Below, in pieces: positions 1 to 9,292 of a stretch of 64,000 bases of DNA. The position numbers and the translations under genes are program-made. This stretch comes from Oxalobacteraceae bacterium OTU3CAMAD1 (lineage in GTDB: Bacteria > Pseudomonadota > Gammaproteobacteria > Burkholderiales > Burkholderiaceae_D): assembly GCA_024123915.1 (NCBI GenBank), contig CP099650.1, positions 2,108,001-2,172,000 of the forward strand, in the 5' to 3' direction. Each line of letters starts with the position of its first letter. Within the stretch, counting starts at the first letter, position 1. The notes under the pieces are model-generated. The model saw only the letters and a program-made list of their open reading frames with translations. It had not been told where the DNA came from and ran no database searches.

Positions 1-41
1 GTTAAGTAGGAGGGTTTTAACCCGCACGGCGTGAACCGCAT

Positions 42-68
42 GGGGTCGTACCCAGCGGGTACGACCCC
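42..68. repeat. GGGGTC-family palindromic repeat
   Basis: This is a perfect inverted repeat: arms GGGGTCGTACCC at 42-53 and GGGTACGACCCC at 57-68, with a 3-base loop. It lies about 20 bases beyond the stop codon of the outer-membrane efflux gene, which is read on the minus strand and ends at 90. The same 12-base arms recur at 26299-26326 behind rpiA. There is no T-tract, so it is not a classical intrinsic terminator. It may protect a transcript 3' end or be a mobile palindromic element. Confidence 0.75.
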
Positions 69-89
69 GGTGTGCCGGGGTTCCGGGTG

Positions 90-1592
90 CTATTTTATGC
101 CGCCGCCCAAGGCGCGATACAGGTCGATCGCGCTGGTCGTGCGCAACAAGCGCGCCTGCACCAGCGATTGCTGCGCGCTGAACAGCTCGCGCTGCGCGTC
201 CAGCACATCGAGCGAACTGGCGACGCCGTTGTCGAAGCGCAGTTGCGACAGCTTCAGGCGGTCCGCCTGCGCATCCTGCACCGCGCGTTGCGCGGCGACC
301 TGTTCGCCCAGGTAGTCGCGCGCGGCCAGCGCGTCGGCCACCTCGCGGAAGGCGGTCTGGATGGTCTTCTCGTAGTCGGCCACCGCGATGTTCTTGCGCA
401 CTTCGGTCAGGGTCAGGTTGGCGCGGTTGCGGCCGGCGTCGAAGATCGGCAGCACCAGTTGCGGCGCGAACGACCAGCTGCCGGTGCCGCTGTCGAACAG
501 CCCGCCCAGGGTCGGGCTGGTGCTGCCGATCGCCGCCGTCAGGCTGATGCGCGGGAAGAAGGCCGCGCGCGCGGCGCCGATGTTGGCGTTGGCCGATTTG
601 AGCCGCTGTTCGGCGGCGCGGATGTCGGGCCGGCGCGCCAGCAGGTCGGACGGCAGCCCGGCCGGCACGGCGCTGAGCGCATCGATCTGGCTGTCGGTCG
701 GCATGGCGCCGGCATTCGTGCCGGCGGCGCCGGTGGCCGAAGGCTGGCCGACCAGCAGGGTCAGGGCGTTTTCGGCTTGCGCGCGCTGGCGCGCCAGGGT
801 CAGCGCGGCGGCGCGCGCCGTCTCCATCAGCGTTTCGTTGGAGCGCAGGTCCAGCCGCGACGAGGCGCCCACTTCGGCGCGCTGCTGCGTGAGCTTGTAG
901 GTGCGGGCGCGCGCCTCGTAGCTTTGCTGCGCCAGCGCATACTGCTCGGCGTAGGCACGCTCGGTGAAGTAAGCCTGCGCCACTTGCGCGACCAGGCTGA
1001 TTTGCGCCGCCTGGCGCGCCTCATCGGTGGCCAGGTAGGCCGCCAGCGCGGCGTCGTTCAGGCTTTTCACGCGGCCGAAGAAATCGAGCTCGAACGAGGA
1101 GATCGACAGGCCGGCGTCGACGCGGCGGCCGATCGTGCTCTCGCCGGTGGGCGATACCGTGGCGGGCGTCTTGGCGCGGGTGGCGCCGACGCTGGCGTTC
1201 AGGTTGGGCAGGCGGTCGGCCGACTGCACGTTGTACAGCGCGCGCGCCTCTTCGATGCGCAGCGCGGCGGTGCGCAGGTCGCGGTTGTTCTCCAGCGCGG
1301 CCGCGATCAGCTGTTGCAGGCGTGGCTCGTTGAAGTACTCGCGCCAGCCGGTGTCGATGGCATCGCGCTGGTTGGTTGCGGCGGATGGCGCCGCGCCGGT
1401 CTTTGCGGCCTTGCCGGCGTCGTCGGCCGGGAAGGCGGCGGCCACCGGGGCGTCGGGACGCTTATAAGTCGGCGCCAGCGAGCAGGCCGACAGCAGCGTC
1501 GCGCCCAGCATCGCGGTTGCCAACTGCTTGGCCAGCAAGCTCGCGCGCGCGGCGGGGAGGGAGGCGCGGGCCGGGTTAGTCATAAGTCTCAT
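90..1592 (-). CDS. RND efflux outer-membrane channel lipoprotein (NodT/OprM family)
   Basis: This is the outer-membrane channel of a tripartite drug or solvent efflux pump, about 500 residues, which is normal for OprM/AdeK/TtgC-type proteins. The N-terminal region holds a lipoprotein signal ending in a LLSAC lipobox near residue 36, followed by SLAPTYKRPDAP, the typical start of mature NodT proteins. The two repeated OEP coiled-coil/beta-barrel halves follow, including the family segment LPSDLLARRPDIRAAEQRL. The start overlaps the end of the pump gene by 17 bases. A second ATG three codons in (1583) is equally possible. It is the last gene of the efflux operon. Confidence 0.93.
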   Translation of the reverse strand: MRLMTNPARASLPAARASLLAKQLATAMLGATLLSACSLAPTYKRPDAPVAAAFPADDAGKAAKTGAAPSAATNQRDAIDTGWREYFNEPRLQQLIAAALENNRDLRTAALRIEEARALYNVQSADRLPNLNASVGATRAKTPATVSPTGESTIGRRVDAGLSISSFELDFFGRVKSLNDAALAAYLATDEARQAAQISLVAQVAQAYFTERAYAEQYALAQQSYEARARTYKLTQQRAEVGASSRLDLRSNETLMETARAAALTLARQRAQAENALTLLVGQPSATGAAGTNAGAMPTDSQIDALSAVPAGLPSDLLARRPDIRAAEQRLKSANANIGAARAAFFPRISLTAAIGSTSPTLGGLFDSGTGSWSFAPQLVLPIFDAGRNRANLTLTEVRKNIAVADYEKTIQTAFREVADALAARDYLGEQVAAQRAVQDAQADRLKLSQLRFDNGVASSLDVLDAQRELFSAQQSLVQARLLRTTSAIDLYRALGGGIK

Positions 1593-4500
1593 GCTTTTTG
1601 TCGTCCATTTCGTGAGCGGCCAACTTGCGTTGGCGTTCGCTGCCCTTGAAGATTCTGCGGATCACCACGAAGAATACCGGCACCAGGAACACTGCCAGCA
1701 CCGTCGCCGTGATCATGCCGCCCATGACGCCGGTGCCGATGGCGCGCTGGCTGGCCGAGCCGGCGCCGGTGGCGATCACCAGCGGCAGCACGCCGAGGAT
1801 GAACGCGAGCGAGGTCATGATGATGGGGCGGAAGCGCAGGTGCACCGCCTCCAGCGTCGCCTCGATCAGGCCCATGCCCTGCGCCTGCAGGTCCTTGGCG
1901 AATTCGATGATCAGGATCGCGTTCTTGGCCGACAGGCCGATAATCGCGATCAGGCCGACCTTGAAGTATACGTCGTTGGGCAGGTCGCGGATGTGGGCGC
2001 CGAGCAGCGCGCCCAGGATCCCCAGCGGCACCACCAGCAGCACCGCGACCGGGATCGATTCGCTTTCATACAGCGCGGCCAGCACCAGGAAGGCGGCCAG
2101 CATCGACAGCGCGAACAGCGCCGGCGCCTGCGAACCGGAGGTTTTCTCCTCCAGCGACTGGCCGGTCCATTCGATGCTGAAGCCGGGCGGCAGTTGCGTG
2201 GCCAGGCGTTCCAGTTCGGCCATGGCCTCGCCGGTGCTGCGTCCCGGGGCGGCGTCGCCGGTCAGCTTGATGGCCGGATAGCCGTTGTAGCGCACCAGCT
2301 GCACCGGGCCGTTGATCCAGCGCGTGCTGGCAAAAGCGGACATCGGCACCATGCCGCCCGAGGCGCTGCGCACGTTCAGGCGCATCAGGTCCTCCGGTTG
2401 CAGGCGCTGCGGCGCATCGGCCTGCACGATGACGCGCTGCTGGCGTCCGCTGCTGGTGAAGTCGTTGACATAGCTCGACCCCAGGCCCACCGACAGCAGG
2501 CTGTTGATGTCGGCGAACGCCACGCCCAGCGCGTTGGCCTTGTCGCGGTCGACGTCGATCTGCAGTTGCGGCGCGTCTTCCAGGCCCTCGGGGCGCACGC
2601 CCTTGAGGATCTCGCTCTTGCCGGCCAGGGACAGCAACTGGTTGCGGGCGTCGAGCAGGCCGGCGTGGCCGGCGCCGGCGCGGTCCTGCAGGCGCGCGGT
2701 GATGCCGGTGGCGTTGCCCAGTTCGCGGATCGGCGGAGGGCTGAGCGGGAAGACCACGGCGTCGGCGATGCCCGACAGGGCGCGCAGCGCGCGCGCGGCG
2801 ACCTTGTCTGCGGCGTCGTCCGGACCGCGCTCGCTCCAGTCCTTGAGCGGCACGAACACCAGGCCGACGTTCTGGCCGGCGCCGGAGAAGCTGAAACCGG
2901 CCACCGCGATGGTGCGGGCCACGGCCGGCTGCTTGTGCAGGTAGTCCTCGACCTGGGCCAGCACGGCCTCGGTGCGGCTGCGCGAGGCGCCCGGCGGCAG
3001 CTGGACGTTGGCGATGATGTAGCCCTGGTCCTCGTTCGGCAGGAACGACGACGGTAGGCGCGCGTACAGCCAGCCGACCACGCCGCAGATGAGCAGGAAC
3101 ACGATCATGAAGCGGCCGGTGCGCGTAAGCATCTTGGCGATCATGCCCTGGTAGCCGGTGGCGGTGACGGCGAACTTGCGGTTGAACCAGCCGAAGAAAC
3201 CCTTCTTCTCGATGTGGTGCCCCGCCTCGACCGGTTTCAAAATAGTGGCGCACAGCGCCGGCGTCAGCGTCAGCGCCATCAGCGCCGAGAACACCATGGC
3301 CGACACCATCGCCAGCGAGAACTGGCGGTAGATCGCGCCGACGGCGCCGCCGAAGAAGGCCATCGGGATGAACACGGCGATCAGCACCAGGGTGATGCCG
3401 ACGATGGCGCCGGTGATCTGCGACATCGCCTTGCGGGTGGCGTCGCGCGGCGACAAGCCTTCCTCGCTCATGATGCGCTCGACGTTTTCGACGACGACGA
3501 TGGCGTCATCGACCAGGATGCCGATCGCCAGCACCATGCCGAACATGGTGAGCACGTTGATCGAGAAGCCGGCCAGCTGCATCACGGCGAAGGTGCCCAT
3601 CAGCGCGATCGGCACGACGATGGTCGGGATCAGGGTGTAGCGCAGGTTCTGCAGGAAGATGTACATGACGATGAACACCAGCAGCACCGCCTCGAACAGG
3701 GTTTTGACCACTTCCTCGATCGAGATCTTGACGAAGGTCGAGGTGTCGTACGGCACGGTGTACTTCAGGCCCGGCGGGAAGAACTTGGACAGCTCGTCCA
3801 TCTTGGCGCGCACCAGCGTGGCGGTGGCCAGCGCGTTGCCGGTCAGCGATTGCTGCACGGCGACGGCGACGAACGGTTTGCCGTCGAGGCGGGCGCTGCG
3901 GCTGAAGTTGGCGCCGGCCATCTCGATGCGGGCCACGTCGCTCAACCGCACGAAGGAACCGTTGGTGTTGGCGCGCAGGACGATCTTGCCGAATTCCTCC
4001 GGCGACGTCATCTGGCCTTGCACGACGATGGGCGCGGCGTAGGCCTGCGATTCGGGCGACGGCAGGTCGCCCAGGGTGCCGGCGGTGACTTGCGCGTTCT
4101 GGGCGCGGATGGCGGCGGTGACCTCGGCCATCGTCAGGCGCAGGCCGAGCAGCTTGGCCGGATCGATCCAGATGCGCATGGCGCGCTCGGTGCCGAACAG
4201 CTGGGCCTGGCCGACACCAGGCAGGCGCTTGATTTCATTGACGACGTTGCGCGCCAGGTAGTCGCCGATGGCGGCCGTGTCCATCTTGCCGTCGGTCGAC
4301 GAGGCGCCGACGAACATCAGGATGTTGCTGCGCGCTTTGTTGACGTTGACGCCCTGTTGCGTGACCGCCTGCGGCAGGCGAGATTCGACCCGCTTGATGC
4401 GGTTTTGCACGTCGACAGAGGCCAGGTCGGGGTTGGTGCCGGGCAGGAAGGTGACGGTGATCGATACCGCGCCGTTGCCGTCGCTGACCGACTCGACATA

Positions 4501-4728
4501 TTGCAGGCCGTCGGCGCCGTTCATTTCCTGTTCGATCACGCTGGTGACGGCGTCGTCGAGGATCTGGGCGGTCGCGCCCGGGTAGTTGGCGTCGATGACG
4601 ATCGACGGCGGCGCGATGGTCGGGTATTGCGCCACCGGCAGCAGGGTGATCGACAGCGCGCCGCCGATCAGGATGAACAACGCGATCACCCACGCGAAAA
4701 CGGGGCGGTCGATGAAGAACTTTGCCAT
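1576..4728 (-). CDS. RND multidrug efflux permease (AcrB/MexB-like, HAE1 family)
   Basis: This is the proton-driven inner-membrane pump of the tripartite system, 1050 residues, matching AcrB/MexB/TtgB length. It starts with the canonical MAKFFIDRPVFAWVIALFI helix. The proton-relay acidic pair lies in TM4 (GILVDDAIVVVENVERI, about residue 405), and the TM10 lysine in GLSAKNAILIIEFAKD. Large periplasmic loops follow TM1 and TM7, as expected. It starts 12 bases after the adaptor gene stops and overlaps the channel gene, so the three are one operon. The HAE1 assignment is firm; the substrate cannot be read from sequence. Confidence 0.96.
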   Translation of the reverse strand: MAKFFIDRPVFAWVIALFILIGGALSITLLPVAQYPTIAPPSIVIDANYPGATAQILDDAVTSVIEQEMNGADGLQYVESVSDGNGAVSITVTFLPGTNPDLASVDVQNRIKRVESRLPQAVTQQGVNVNKARSNILMFVGASSTDGKMDTAAIGDYLARNVVNEIKRLPGVGQAQLFGTERAMRIWIDPAKLLGLRLTMAEVTAAIRAQNAQVTAGTLGDLPSPESQAYAAPIVVQGQMTSPEEFGKIVLRANTNGSFVRLSDVARIEMAGANFSRSARLDGKPFVAVAVQQSLTGNALATATLVRAKMDELSKFFPPGLKYTVPYDTSTFVKISIEEVVKTLFEAVLLVFIVMYIFLQNLRYTLIPTIVVPIALMGTFAVMQLAGFSINVLTMFGMVLAIGILVDDAIVVVENVERIMSEEGLSPRDATRKAMSQITGAIVGITLVLIAVFIPMAFFGGAVGAIYRQFSLAMVSAMVFSALMALTLTPALCATILKPVEAGHHIEKKGFFGWFNRKFAVTATGYQGMIAKMLTRTGRFMIVFLLICGVVGWLYARLPSSFLPNEDQGYIIANVQLPPGASRSRTEAVLAQVEDYLHKQPAVARTIAVAGFSFSGAGQNVGLVFVPLKDWSERGPDDAADKVAARALRALSGIADAVVFPLSPPPIRELGNATGITARLQDRAGAGHAGLLDARNQLLSLAGKSEILKGVRPEGLEDAPQLQIDVDRDKANALGVAFADINSLLSVGLGSSYVNDFTSSGRQQRVIVQADAPQRLQPEDLMRLNVRSASGGMVPMSAFASTRWINGPVQLVRYNGYPAIKLTGDAAPGRSTGEAMAELERLATQLPPGFSIEWTGQSLEEKTSGSQAPALFALSMLAAFLVLAALYESESIPVAVLLVVPLGILGALLGAHIRDLPNDVYFKVGLIAIIGLSAKNAILIIEFAKDLQAQGMGLIEATLEAVHLRFRPIIMTSLAFILGVLPLVIATGAGSASQRAIGTGVMGGMITATVLAVFLVPVFFVVIRRIFKGSERQRKLAAHEMDDKKHETYD

Positions 4729-4740
4729 CTGGTCTCCCGA

Positions 4741-5940
4741 TTATTTGGTGGCGGCGGCGGGAGCGGCTGCGGGGGCAACTGCGGGGGCGGCGCCGACCGG
4801 ACCCTTCCAGGCTTCCGGCGTGACGGTGGCGCCGGGCTTGGCCTTCTGGAAACCCTCGACGATGACGCGTTCTCCGCCCTTGAGGCCGGAGCTGATGACC
4901 CAGCTGCCGTTCTGCGCGGCGTCGGCCTTGACCGGCTGGGCGCTGACCTTGTTGTCGGCGCCGACGATGAGCACGGAGGCGCCATCGGTGCCGCGCACCA
5001 CGGCCTGTTGCGGTACGGTGATGGCGGCCTCGTTGACGCCTTGCTCCAGGCGGGTGCGCACGTACATGCCCGGCAGCAGGGTGCGGTTGGGATTCGGGAA
5101 CTCGGCGCGCATCGACACCGAGCCGGTGGTCTGGTCGACCGAGACGTCGGCGAACAGCAGCTTGCCCGTTTGCGGATAGGTCTGGCCGTCCTCGGTTACC
5201 AGCGAGACGCGGGCTTCGTCCTTGCCGGCGCTTTTCAGTTTGCCGTCGGCCAGCGCCCGGCGCAGCTTGAGCAGCTCGGTCGACGATTGCGTGATGGTGA
5301 CGTAGATCGGATCGAGCTGCTGCACCGTGGCCATCGGCGTGGCTTCTCCCTGGCCCACCAGCGCGCCCTCGGTCACCAGCGCGCGGCCGATGCGGCCGGC
5401 GATCGGCGCGGTGACGGTGGCGTAACCCAGGGTCAGGCCGGCGTTGGTGCGCGCCGCTTTGGCGGTGGCCAGGTCGGCGCGGGCCTGCTTCTGCGAGGTG
5501 ACGGCGTCGTCGTATTCCTGCTGGCTGACGGCCTGGGCGGCCAGCAGCGGCGTGTAGCGCTTGACGCGCAGGTCGGCCTGGGCCAGGTTGGCCTCGGCGC
5601 GGCCGACGGCGGCCTGGGCGCTGTCGAACGAGGCCTGGAAGCTGGCCGGATCGATGCGGAACAGCACCTCGCCGGCCTTGACGTCGCCGCCTTCCTTGAA
5701 CACCCGTTTCAGCACGATGCCGGCGGTGCGCGCGCGGACCTCGGCGATGCGCGAGGCCTCGGTGCGGCCGGGCAGTTCGCTGGTCAGCGTGATGCTGGCC
5801 GGCGCGACCGTGACAACCGCCACCTTCGGCGGCGGCGGGGCGGCGGGCGCGGCGTCTTTCTTACCGCAGGCGCTCAGCCCTGCAGCGGCGAGAGTGAGGG
5901 CGGCGCAGGCGAATACGGTGGAACGAGGGACGGATCTCAT
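4741..5940 (-). CDS. RND efflux periplasmic adaptor lipoprotein (AcrA/MexA-like)
   Basis: This membrane-fusion protein links the inner pump to the outer-membrane channel; 399 residues, normal for AcrA/MexA. A lipoprotein signal ends in LSAC at about residue 25. The following order is standard: beta-barrel strand and lipoyl half (VRARTAGIVLKRVFKEGGDV), an alpha-helical hairpin (about residues 100-165), the second lipoyl half (TAPIAGRIGRALVTEGALV), then beta-barrel and membrane-proximal domains. The C-terminus is an Ala/Pro-rich tail. It is the first gene of the efflux operon. No TetR or MarR regulator is adjacent, unlike many acrAB-type operons. Confidence 0.95.
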   Translation of the reverse strand: MRSVPRSTVFACAALTLAAAGLSACGKKDAAPAAPPPPKVAVVTVAPASITLTSELPGRTEASRIAEVRARTAGIVLKRVFKEGGDVKAGEVLFRIDPASFQASFDSAQAAVGRAEANLAQADLRVKRYTPLLAAQAVSQQEYDDAVTSQKQARADLATAKAARTNAGLTLGYATVTAPIAGRIGRALVTEGALVGQGEATPMATVQQLDPIYVTITQSSTELLKLRRALADGKLKSAGKDEARVSLVTEDGQTYPQTGKLLFADVSVDQTTGSVSMRAEFPNPNRTLLPGMYVRTRLEQGVNEAAITVPQQAVVRGTDGASVLIVGADNKVSAQPVKADAAQNGSWVISSGLKGGERVIVEGFQKAKPGATVTPEAWKGPVGAAPAVAPAAAPAAATK

Positions 5941-6005
5941 TGGATGGTCTCTGAAAGAATAGTGTTGGACGTTTGCCAGCCGGAGCGGTTGCCGGCTGAG
6001 GCTGC

Positions 6006-6050
6006 AACATTGTAATACAGTCAGTTATGTAACGTTTTGTATATATCCGT
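6006..6050 (-). promoter_or_regulatory. AT-rich promoter/operator candidate of the RND operon
   Basis: The only AT-rich patch in the 280-base gap upstream of the adaptor gene lies here. Read on the minus strand it contains TTACATAACTGACTG followed by TATTACAATG, with an ACTGACTG direct repeat like a half-site for TetR-type repressors. No convincing full dyad or well-spaced -35/-10 pair could be fixed, so this marks the probable control region and not a defined site. Confidence 0.3.
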
Positions 6051-6144
6051 TTGTGGCGAGTTGCGCGAAATTGCCGCATTTTGGTGCAAGATGGCCGTGG
6101 GCCGGTGGCCGGATTTTGACCATTGGTTGCCGAGAAGTCGTCAT

Positions 6145-6191
6145 AAAAGGCAAAGGGCGGGAGGACGGCCAACGCCGTGCTCCCGCCCCTT
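6145..6191 (-). terminator. Intrinsic terminator of the transaldolase gene
   Basis: On the minus strand, 30 bases after the transaldolase stop, a GC-rich hairpin forms from arms at 6180-6191 and 6153-6163 with an inner CACGGC/GCCGTC extension. It is followed by a T-rich run (TTTGCCTTTT). It separates transaldolase from the divergently spaced efflux promoter region. Confidence 0.65.
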
Positions 6192-6220
6192 CCGGTCAGA
6201 CCCGGCCCGTCATGCCGGGG

Positions 6221-7156
6221 TCAGCGCATGCCGGAGATGATTTGTTTCAGTTTGCCCGAATCGGCGCAGAAGGCGCGGATGCCTTCGGCCAGCTTCTCGG
6301 ACGCCATCTGGTCCTCGTTGAGCTGGAAGCGGAAGGTTTTCTCGTCCTGGGTCAGTTTGATGATGCCCGACGACGGCACTTTGTCGGCGCTGAGCTTGCG
6401 TTCGACCGGGCCGTCGGTGTCGGCCAGCTTTTGCAGCAGCTCCGGACTGATGGTGAGCAGGTCGCAGCCGGCCAGTTCCAGGATCTGGCCGGTGTTGCGG
6501 AAGCTCGCGCCCATGACCTCGGTCTTGTAGCCGAACTTGCGGTAGTAGTTGTAGATGCGCTTGACCGATTGCACGCCCGGGTCTTCGGCGCCCGTGTAGT
6601 CAAGGCCGGTGGATTTCTTGTACCAGTCGTAGATGCGGCCGACGAACGGCGAGATCAGCTGGGCGCCGGCGTCGGCGCAGGCGATCGCCTGGCCCAGCGA
6701 GAACAGCAGGGTCATGTTGCAGCGGATGCCTTCCTTTTCCAGGATCTCGGCGGCGCGGATGCCCTCCCAGGTGGCGGCCATCTTGATGAGCACGCGTTCG
6801 CGCCCGATGCCGGCCGCCTCGTACAGCTTGATCAGGTCGCGGCCCTTGGCCACCGAGCCCTCGACGTCGAACGACAGGCGGGCGTCGATCTCGGTCGACA
6901 CGCGGCCCGGGATGATGCGCAGGATCTGCTTGCCGAAGGCCACCAGCAGGTGGTCGATGGTGTCCGGGATCGAGCGGTCGAGGTTGTCGCGCACGGCTTT
7001 TTCCAGCAGCGGCTTGTATTCGTCCTTTTGCACCGCCTTGAGGATCAGCGACGGGTTGGTGGTGGCGTCGCGCGGCGTGTAGGCCTGGATCGACTGGAAG
7101 TCGCCGGTGTCGGCGACCACGGTGGTGAATTGCTTGAGCTGTTCGAGTTGGTTCAT
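6221..7156 (-). CDS. tal: Transaldolase
   Basis: This cytosolic enzyme of the non-oxidative pentose phosphate pathway transfers a dihydroxyacetone unit between sedoheptulose-7-phosphate and glyceraldehyde-3-phosphate. The protein is 311 residues, the size of E. coli TalB-type enzymes. The Schiff-base lysine lies in [14 protein letters not shown], with the substrate signature [12 protein letters not shown] near the N-terminus and [17 protein letters not shown] later on. The ATG at 7156 ([14 protein letters not shown]) is preferred over an upstream TTG at 7168, because the family starts there. It is a single-gene unit with its own terminator, close to the zwf/pgi/edd block it connects with metabolically. 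Confidence 0.95.
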   Translation of the reverse strand: MNQLEQLKQFTTVVADTGDFQSIQAYTPRDATTNPSLILKAVQKDEYKPLLEKAVRDNLDRSIPDTIDHLLVAFGKQILRIIPGRVSTEIDARLSFDVEGSVAKGRDLIKLYEAAGIGRERVLIKMAATWEGIRAAEILEKEGIRCNMTLLFSLGQAIACADAGAQLISPFVGRIYDWYKKSTGLDYTGAEDPGVQSVKRIYNYYRKFGYKTEVMGASFRNTGQILELAGCDLLTISPELLQKLADTDGPVERKLSADKVPSSGIIKLTQDEKTFRFQLNEDQMASEKLAEGIRAFCADSGKLKQIISGMR

Positions 7157-7291
7157 GTGCGCTGCCAATCAGAGGTAAGGGGATTGCGTTGTCTTATTGT
7201 ACTCAAGCCAGCCGCAGAGAGAAAGCAAGCGTGCGCGATAGTGGTTATATTGGGATTCGATCGTAGGAACGGTGTGTGCATCGCGTGGTTC

Positions 7292-7389
7292 CACGTAGGG
7301 TGGATTAGGCGGAACGCCGTAATCCGCCAATGCATGAGCCGTCGAGACGCATGCATGGCGGATTACGCTTCGCTAATCCGCCCTACGTG
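7292..7389. repeat. Paired GTAGGGYGGATTA repeat (BIME-like), copy 1
   Basis: Two inverted units face each other. The unit at 7292-7328 reads CACGTAGGGTGGATTAGG onward to AATCCGCC; the unit at 7357-7389 reads GGCGGATTACGCTTCGC onward to CCTACGTG. Each unit is itself palindromic (GGCGGATTA/TAATCCGCC), and the pair gives a long cruciform-capable element. It lies between transaldolase and the response regulator gene. Matching units occur at 12064-12193, 23259-23295 and 54545-54642. A run of ten G bases follows at 7396-7405. Confidence 0.85.
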
Positions 7390-7426
7390 TCTCCCGGGGG
7401 GGGGGCATGGTTCGGCGGGCTTACTC

Positions 7427-7828
7427 TCAGCCCGCGCGGGCGGCGATCAGGCGGGCGATTTCCTCGAGCAGCACTTCGAAGCGGATCGGCTTGCGGAAGA
7501 AGGTGTCGTAAGGCACCACTTCGTCCTTGCGCGGGATGCCGGCGCTGGCCAGGATGAAGGGGATGGCGGCCAAGTGCGGGTCGGCTCGCCATTGCAGGCA
7601 CAGCTGGGCGCCGTCCATCACCGGCATCATGTAGTCGGAGACGATGATGTCCGGGCGTTCGCGCGCGGCCGCCTCCAGCGCCTCGGCGCCGTTGCCGGCG
7701 GTGCGCACGCGGTAGCCGCGGTATTCGAACAGCATCGTGTACGCCGACAGGACGTCGAACTCGTCGTCGACCACCAGGATGATTTTTCCATCCGGGTTGG
7801 CGTCCATGATAGCCGGGGAGTCGCTCAT
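7427..7828 (-). CDS. Single-domain response regulator
   Basis: This 133-residue protein is a CheY-like receiver domain with no output domain. It shows the acidic pocket (LVVDDE), the phospho-acceptor aspartate in VSDYMMPVMDG, the conserved Ser/Thr region (LASAG) and the KP motif lysine (FFRKPIRF). It starts 9 bases after the KaiC-like ATPase gene stops, so the two are co-transcribed. It probably relays phosphorylation between an unlinked histidine kinase and the KaiC-like protein; that link is inference from gene order. No kinase is encoded nearby. Confidence 0.9.
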   Translation of the reverse strand: MSDSPAIMDANPDGKIILVVDDEFDVLSAYTMLFEYRGYRVRTAGNGAEALEAAARERPDIIVSDYMMPVMDGAQLCLQWRADPHLAAIPFILASAGIPRKDEVVPYDTFFRKPIRFEVLLEEIARLIAARAG

Positions 7829-7837
7829 GTCATCTCG

Positions 7838-9292
7838 CTATAGCGTCTGCGGCGGCACGACCGGGCCGAACACGGCGCCCTCGATCGTCATGCCTTCGTC
7901 GGTGATGAGCAGGATGTGGTTGGCCGCGTCGTAGCTGTTCTCGCGCAGCTTGAGCACGCCGATCTGGCGCCGGTTGATGCCGCGCACGTCGACATAGCGC
8001 ATCAGGATGATGTTTTCAAACAACATCGAGGCCGACACTTCGCTGTGCGCCGGCCCGGTGCCGAAGTACGGCAGCTCTTGCGTGAAGAAGCTCGTCACGT
8101 TGCGGCAGCGCAGTTCGTTCACCAGCGCGGCCAGGAACGAGCGCGAGCGGCCGTCGTGGATGACGATCTCGCGCAGGCCGTCGAGGCCGTCCATCAGCAG
8201 GCGCGTGACGCCGCGCCGCTCGACATTGCGCAGCATTTCCTGGGCCATGGCGTCGACCAGCACCTCGAGCGGTGGGTGCCAGATGATCTCGAGCGCGCCG
8301 CTGTCGTAATACGGGCGCATGTCCATGCCGACGCTGACCGACTTTTCCAGCAGCCGCAGCGGCGACTCGTAGAAGCCGGCGATCAAGCAATTTTCCCCGC
8401 GTTTCAGTCCCTCGTAGATGAAATGCAGGCCCATCAGCGTCTTGCCGACGCCGGGGTTGCCCAGCAGCGCCGTGGTCGAGCCGCGCGCCACGCCGCCGTT
8501 GGTCAGTTTGTCCCAGCCGGCGATGCCGAAGCCGAGGCGCTGGCGCGAGACGGCCGGCGTGGCGCCGGAAACGGTGCTGACGGCCTCCAGGCGCGGGTAG
8601 ATGGCGACGCCGTCGACGCCGACCTCGAACACGTGGCGACCCAGCAGGTGCTTGCTGCCGCGCAACTTAAACACCTTGATCTCGCGGATCAGCTGCAAGC
8701 CCTGCTCATATTGGCTCAGTTCGATCAAGCCGTCGACCAGGGTGTTTTCCGAGTCGGCCACGTTGCCCTCGGTGGGCGAGAGCAGGAAGGTGGTGCACTG
8801 CATGGTCGCCACCAGCGAATTGAGCGAGAGCATGAACTCCGACAGCGCCACGTCCGACGGCTTGGCCTCGCGCACGGTGCGGAAACCGTCGATGATCATG
8901 ATGTCGGGGCGCTGGTCGGCCAGGGTGGAGGCGATCGACTTGAGCAGCTCGCGCAGGCCGCCCTTGAGCAGTTCGTTGTAGGCGCCGAGGAAGATGATGC
9001 GCTCGCCGACCAGTTTCTCGTCGAAGAAGGAGAAGCTGCTCAGGTGGTTGAGCATCTTGCCGTGGGTTTCGGCGATCAGGGTCAGGATCAGCACCTTCTT
9101 GCCCTGGTGGGCGTGCTGGAAACCGATCTGGCAGGCCAGGGTGGTCTTGCCGCTGCCGGCCAGGCCCTGGATCAGATACAGGCTGTGGGCCGGAAAGCCG
9201 CCGCCGAGGATCTGGTCGAAACCGGACACGCCCGTCTGCAGCAGCGGCATGCGCACTGCGGGTTGGGCGGTATGGGAGGTAAAGGTAGTCAT
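7838..9292 (-). CDS. KaiC-family tandem RecA-like ATPase
   Basis: This 484-residue protein has two RecA/KaiC ATPase domains, like cyanobacterial KaiC. The first Walker A is GLAGSGKT at about residues 43-50, the second GNPGVGKT at about 277-284, each with a hydrophobic strand ending in Asp (IMIIDGFRT and LLMDGLDGL) as Walker B. KaiC homologues outside cyanobacteria act as signalling ATPases, often with kinases and receivers. The ATG at 9292 (MTTFTSH) has a GAGAG ribosome site; longer starts would add a non-conserved Cys-rich stretch. A TATAAT lies at 9388-9393 on the minus strand. No kaiA or kaiB is visible, so a clock role should not be assumed. Confidence 0.9.
   Translation of the reverse strand: MTTFTSHTAQPAVRMPLLQTGVSGFDQILGGGFPAHSLYLIQGLAGSGKTTLACQIGFQHAHQGKKVLILTLIAETHGKMLNHLSSFSFFDEKLVGERIIFLGAYNELLKGGLRELLKSIASTLADQRPDIMIIDGFRTVREAKPSDVALSEFMLSLNSLVATMQCTTFLLSPTEGNVADSENTLVDGLIELSQYEQGLQLIREIKVFKLRGSKHLLGRHVFEVGVDGVAIYPRLEAVSTVSGATPAVSRQRLGFGIAGWDKLTNGGVARGSTTALLGNPGVGKTLMGLHFIYEGLKRGENCLIAGFYESPLRLLEKSVSVGMDMRPYYDSGALEIIWHPPLEVLVDAMAQEMLRNVERRGVTRLLMDGLDGLREIVIHDGRSRSFLAALVNELRCRNVTSFFTQELPYFGTGPAHSEVSASMLFENIILMRYVDVRGINRRQIGVLKLRENSYDAANHILLITDEGMTIEGAVFGPVVPPQTL

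Noticed and set aside
3214..6015. 933-codon open frame antisense to the RND pump and adaptor genes
   Set aside because: It is a compositional shadow (runs of R, G, H, D) opposite well-supported efflux genes and matches nothing recognised.
6006..6050. Full TetR-type palindrome in the RND promoter region
   Set aside because: The ACTGACTG segment is a direct repeat and the flanking bases do not form a matching dyad; kept only as a low-confidence control region.
7396..7405. Run of ten G bases as a phase-variable switch
   Set aside because: It lies 22 bases downstream of a gene's stop codon, not in a promoter or coding region, and there is no sign that length affects expression.
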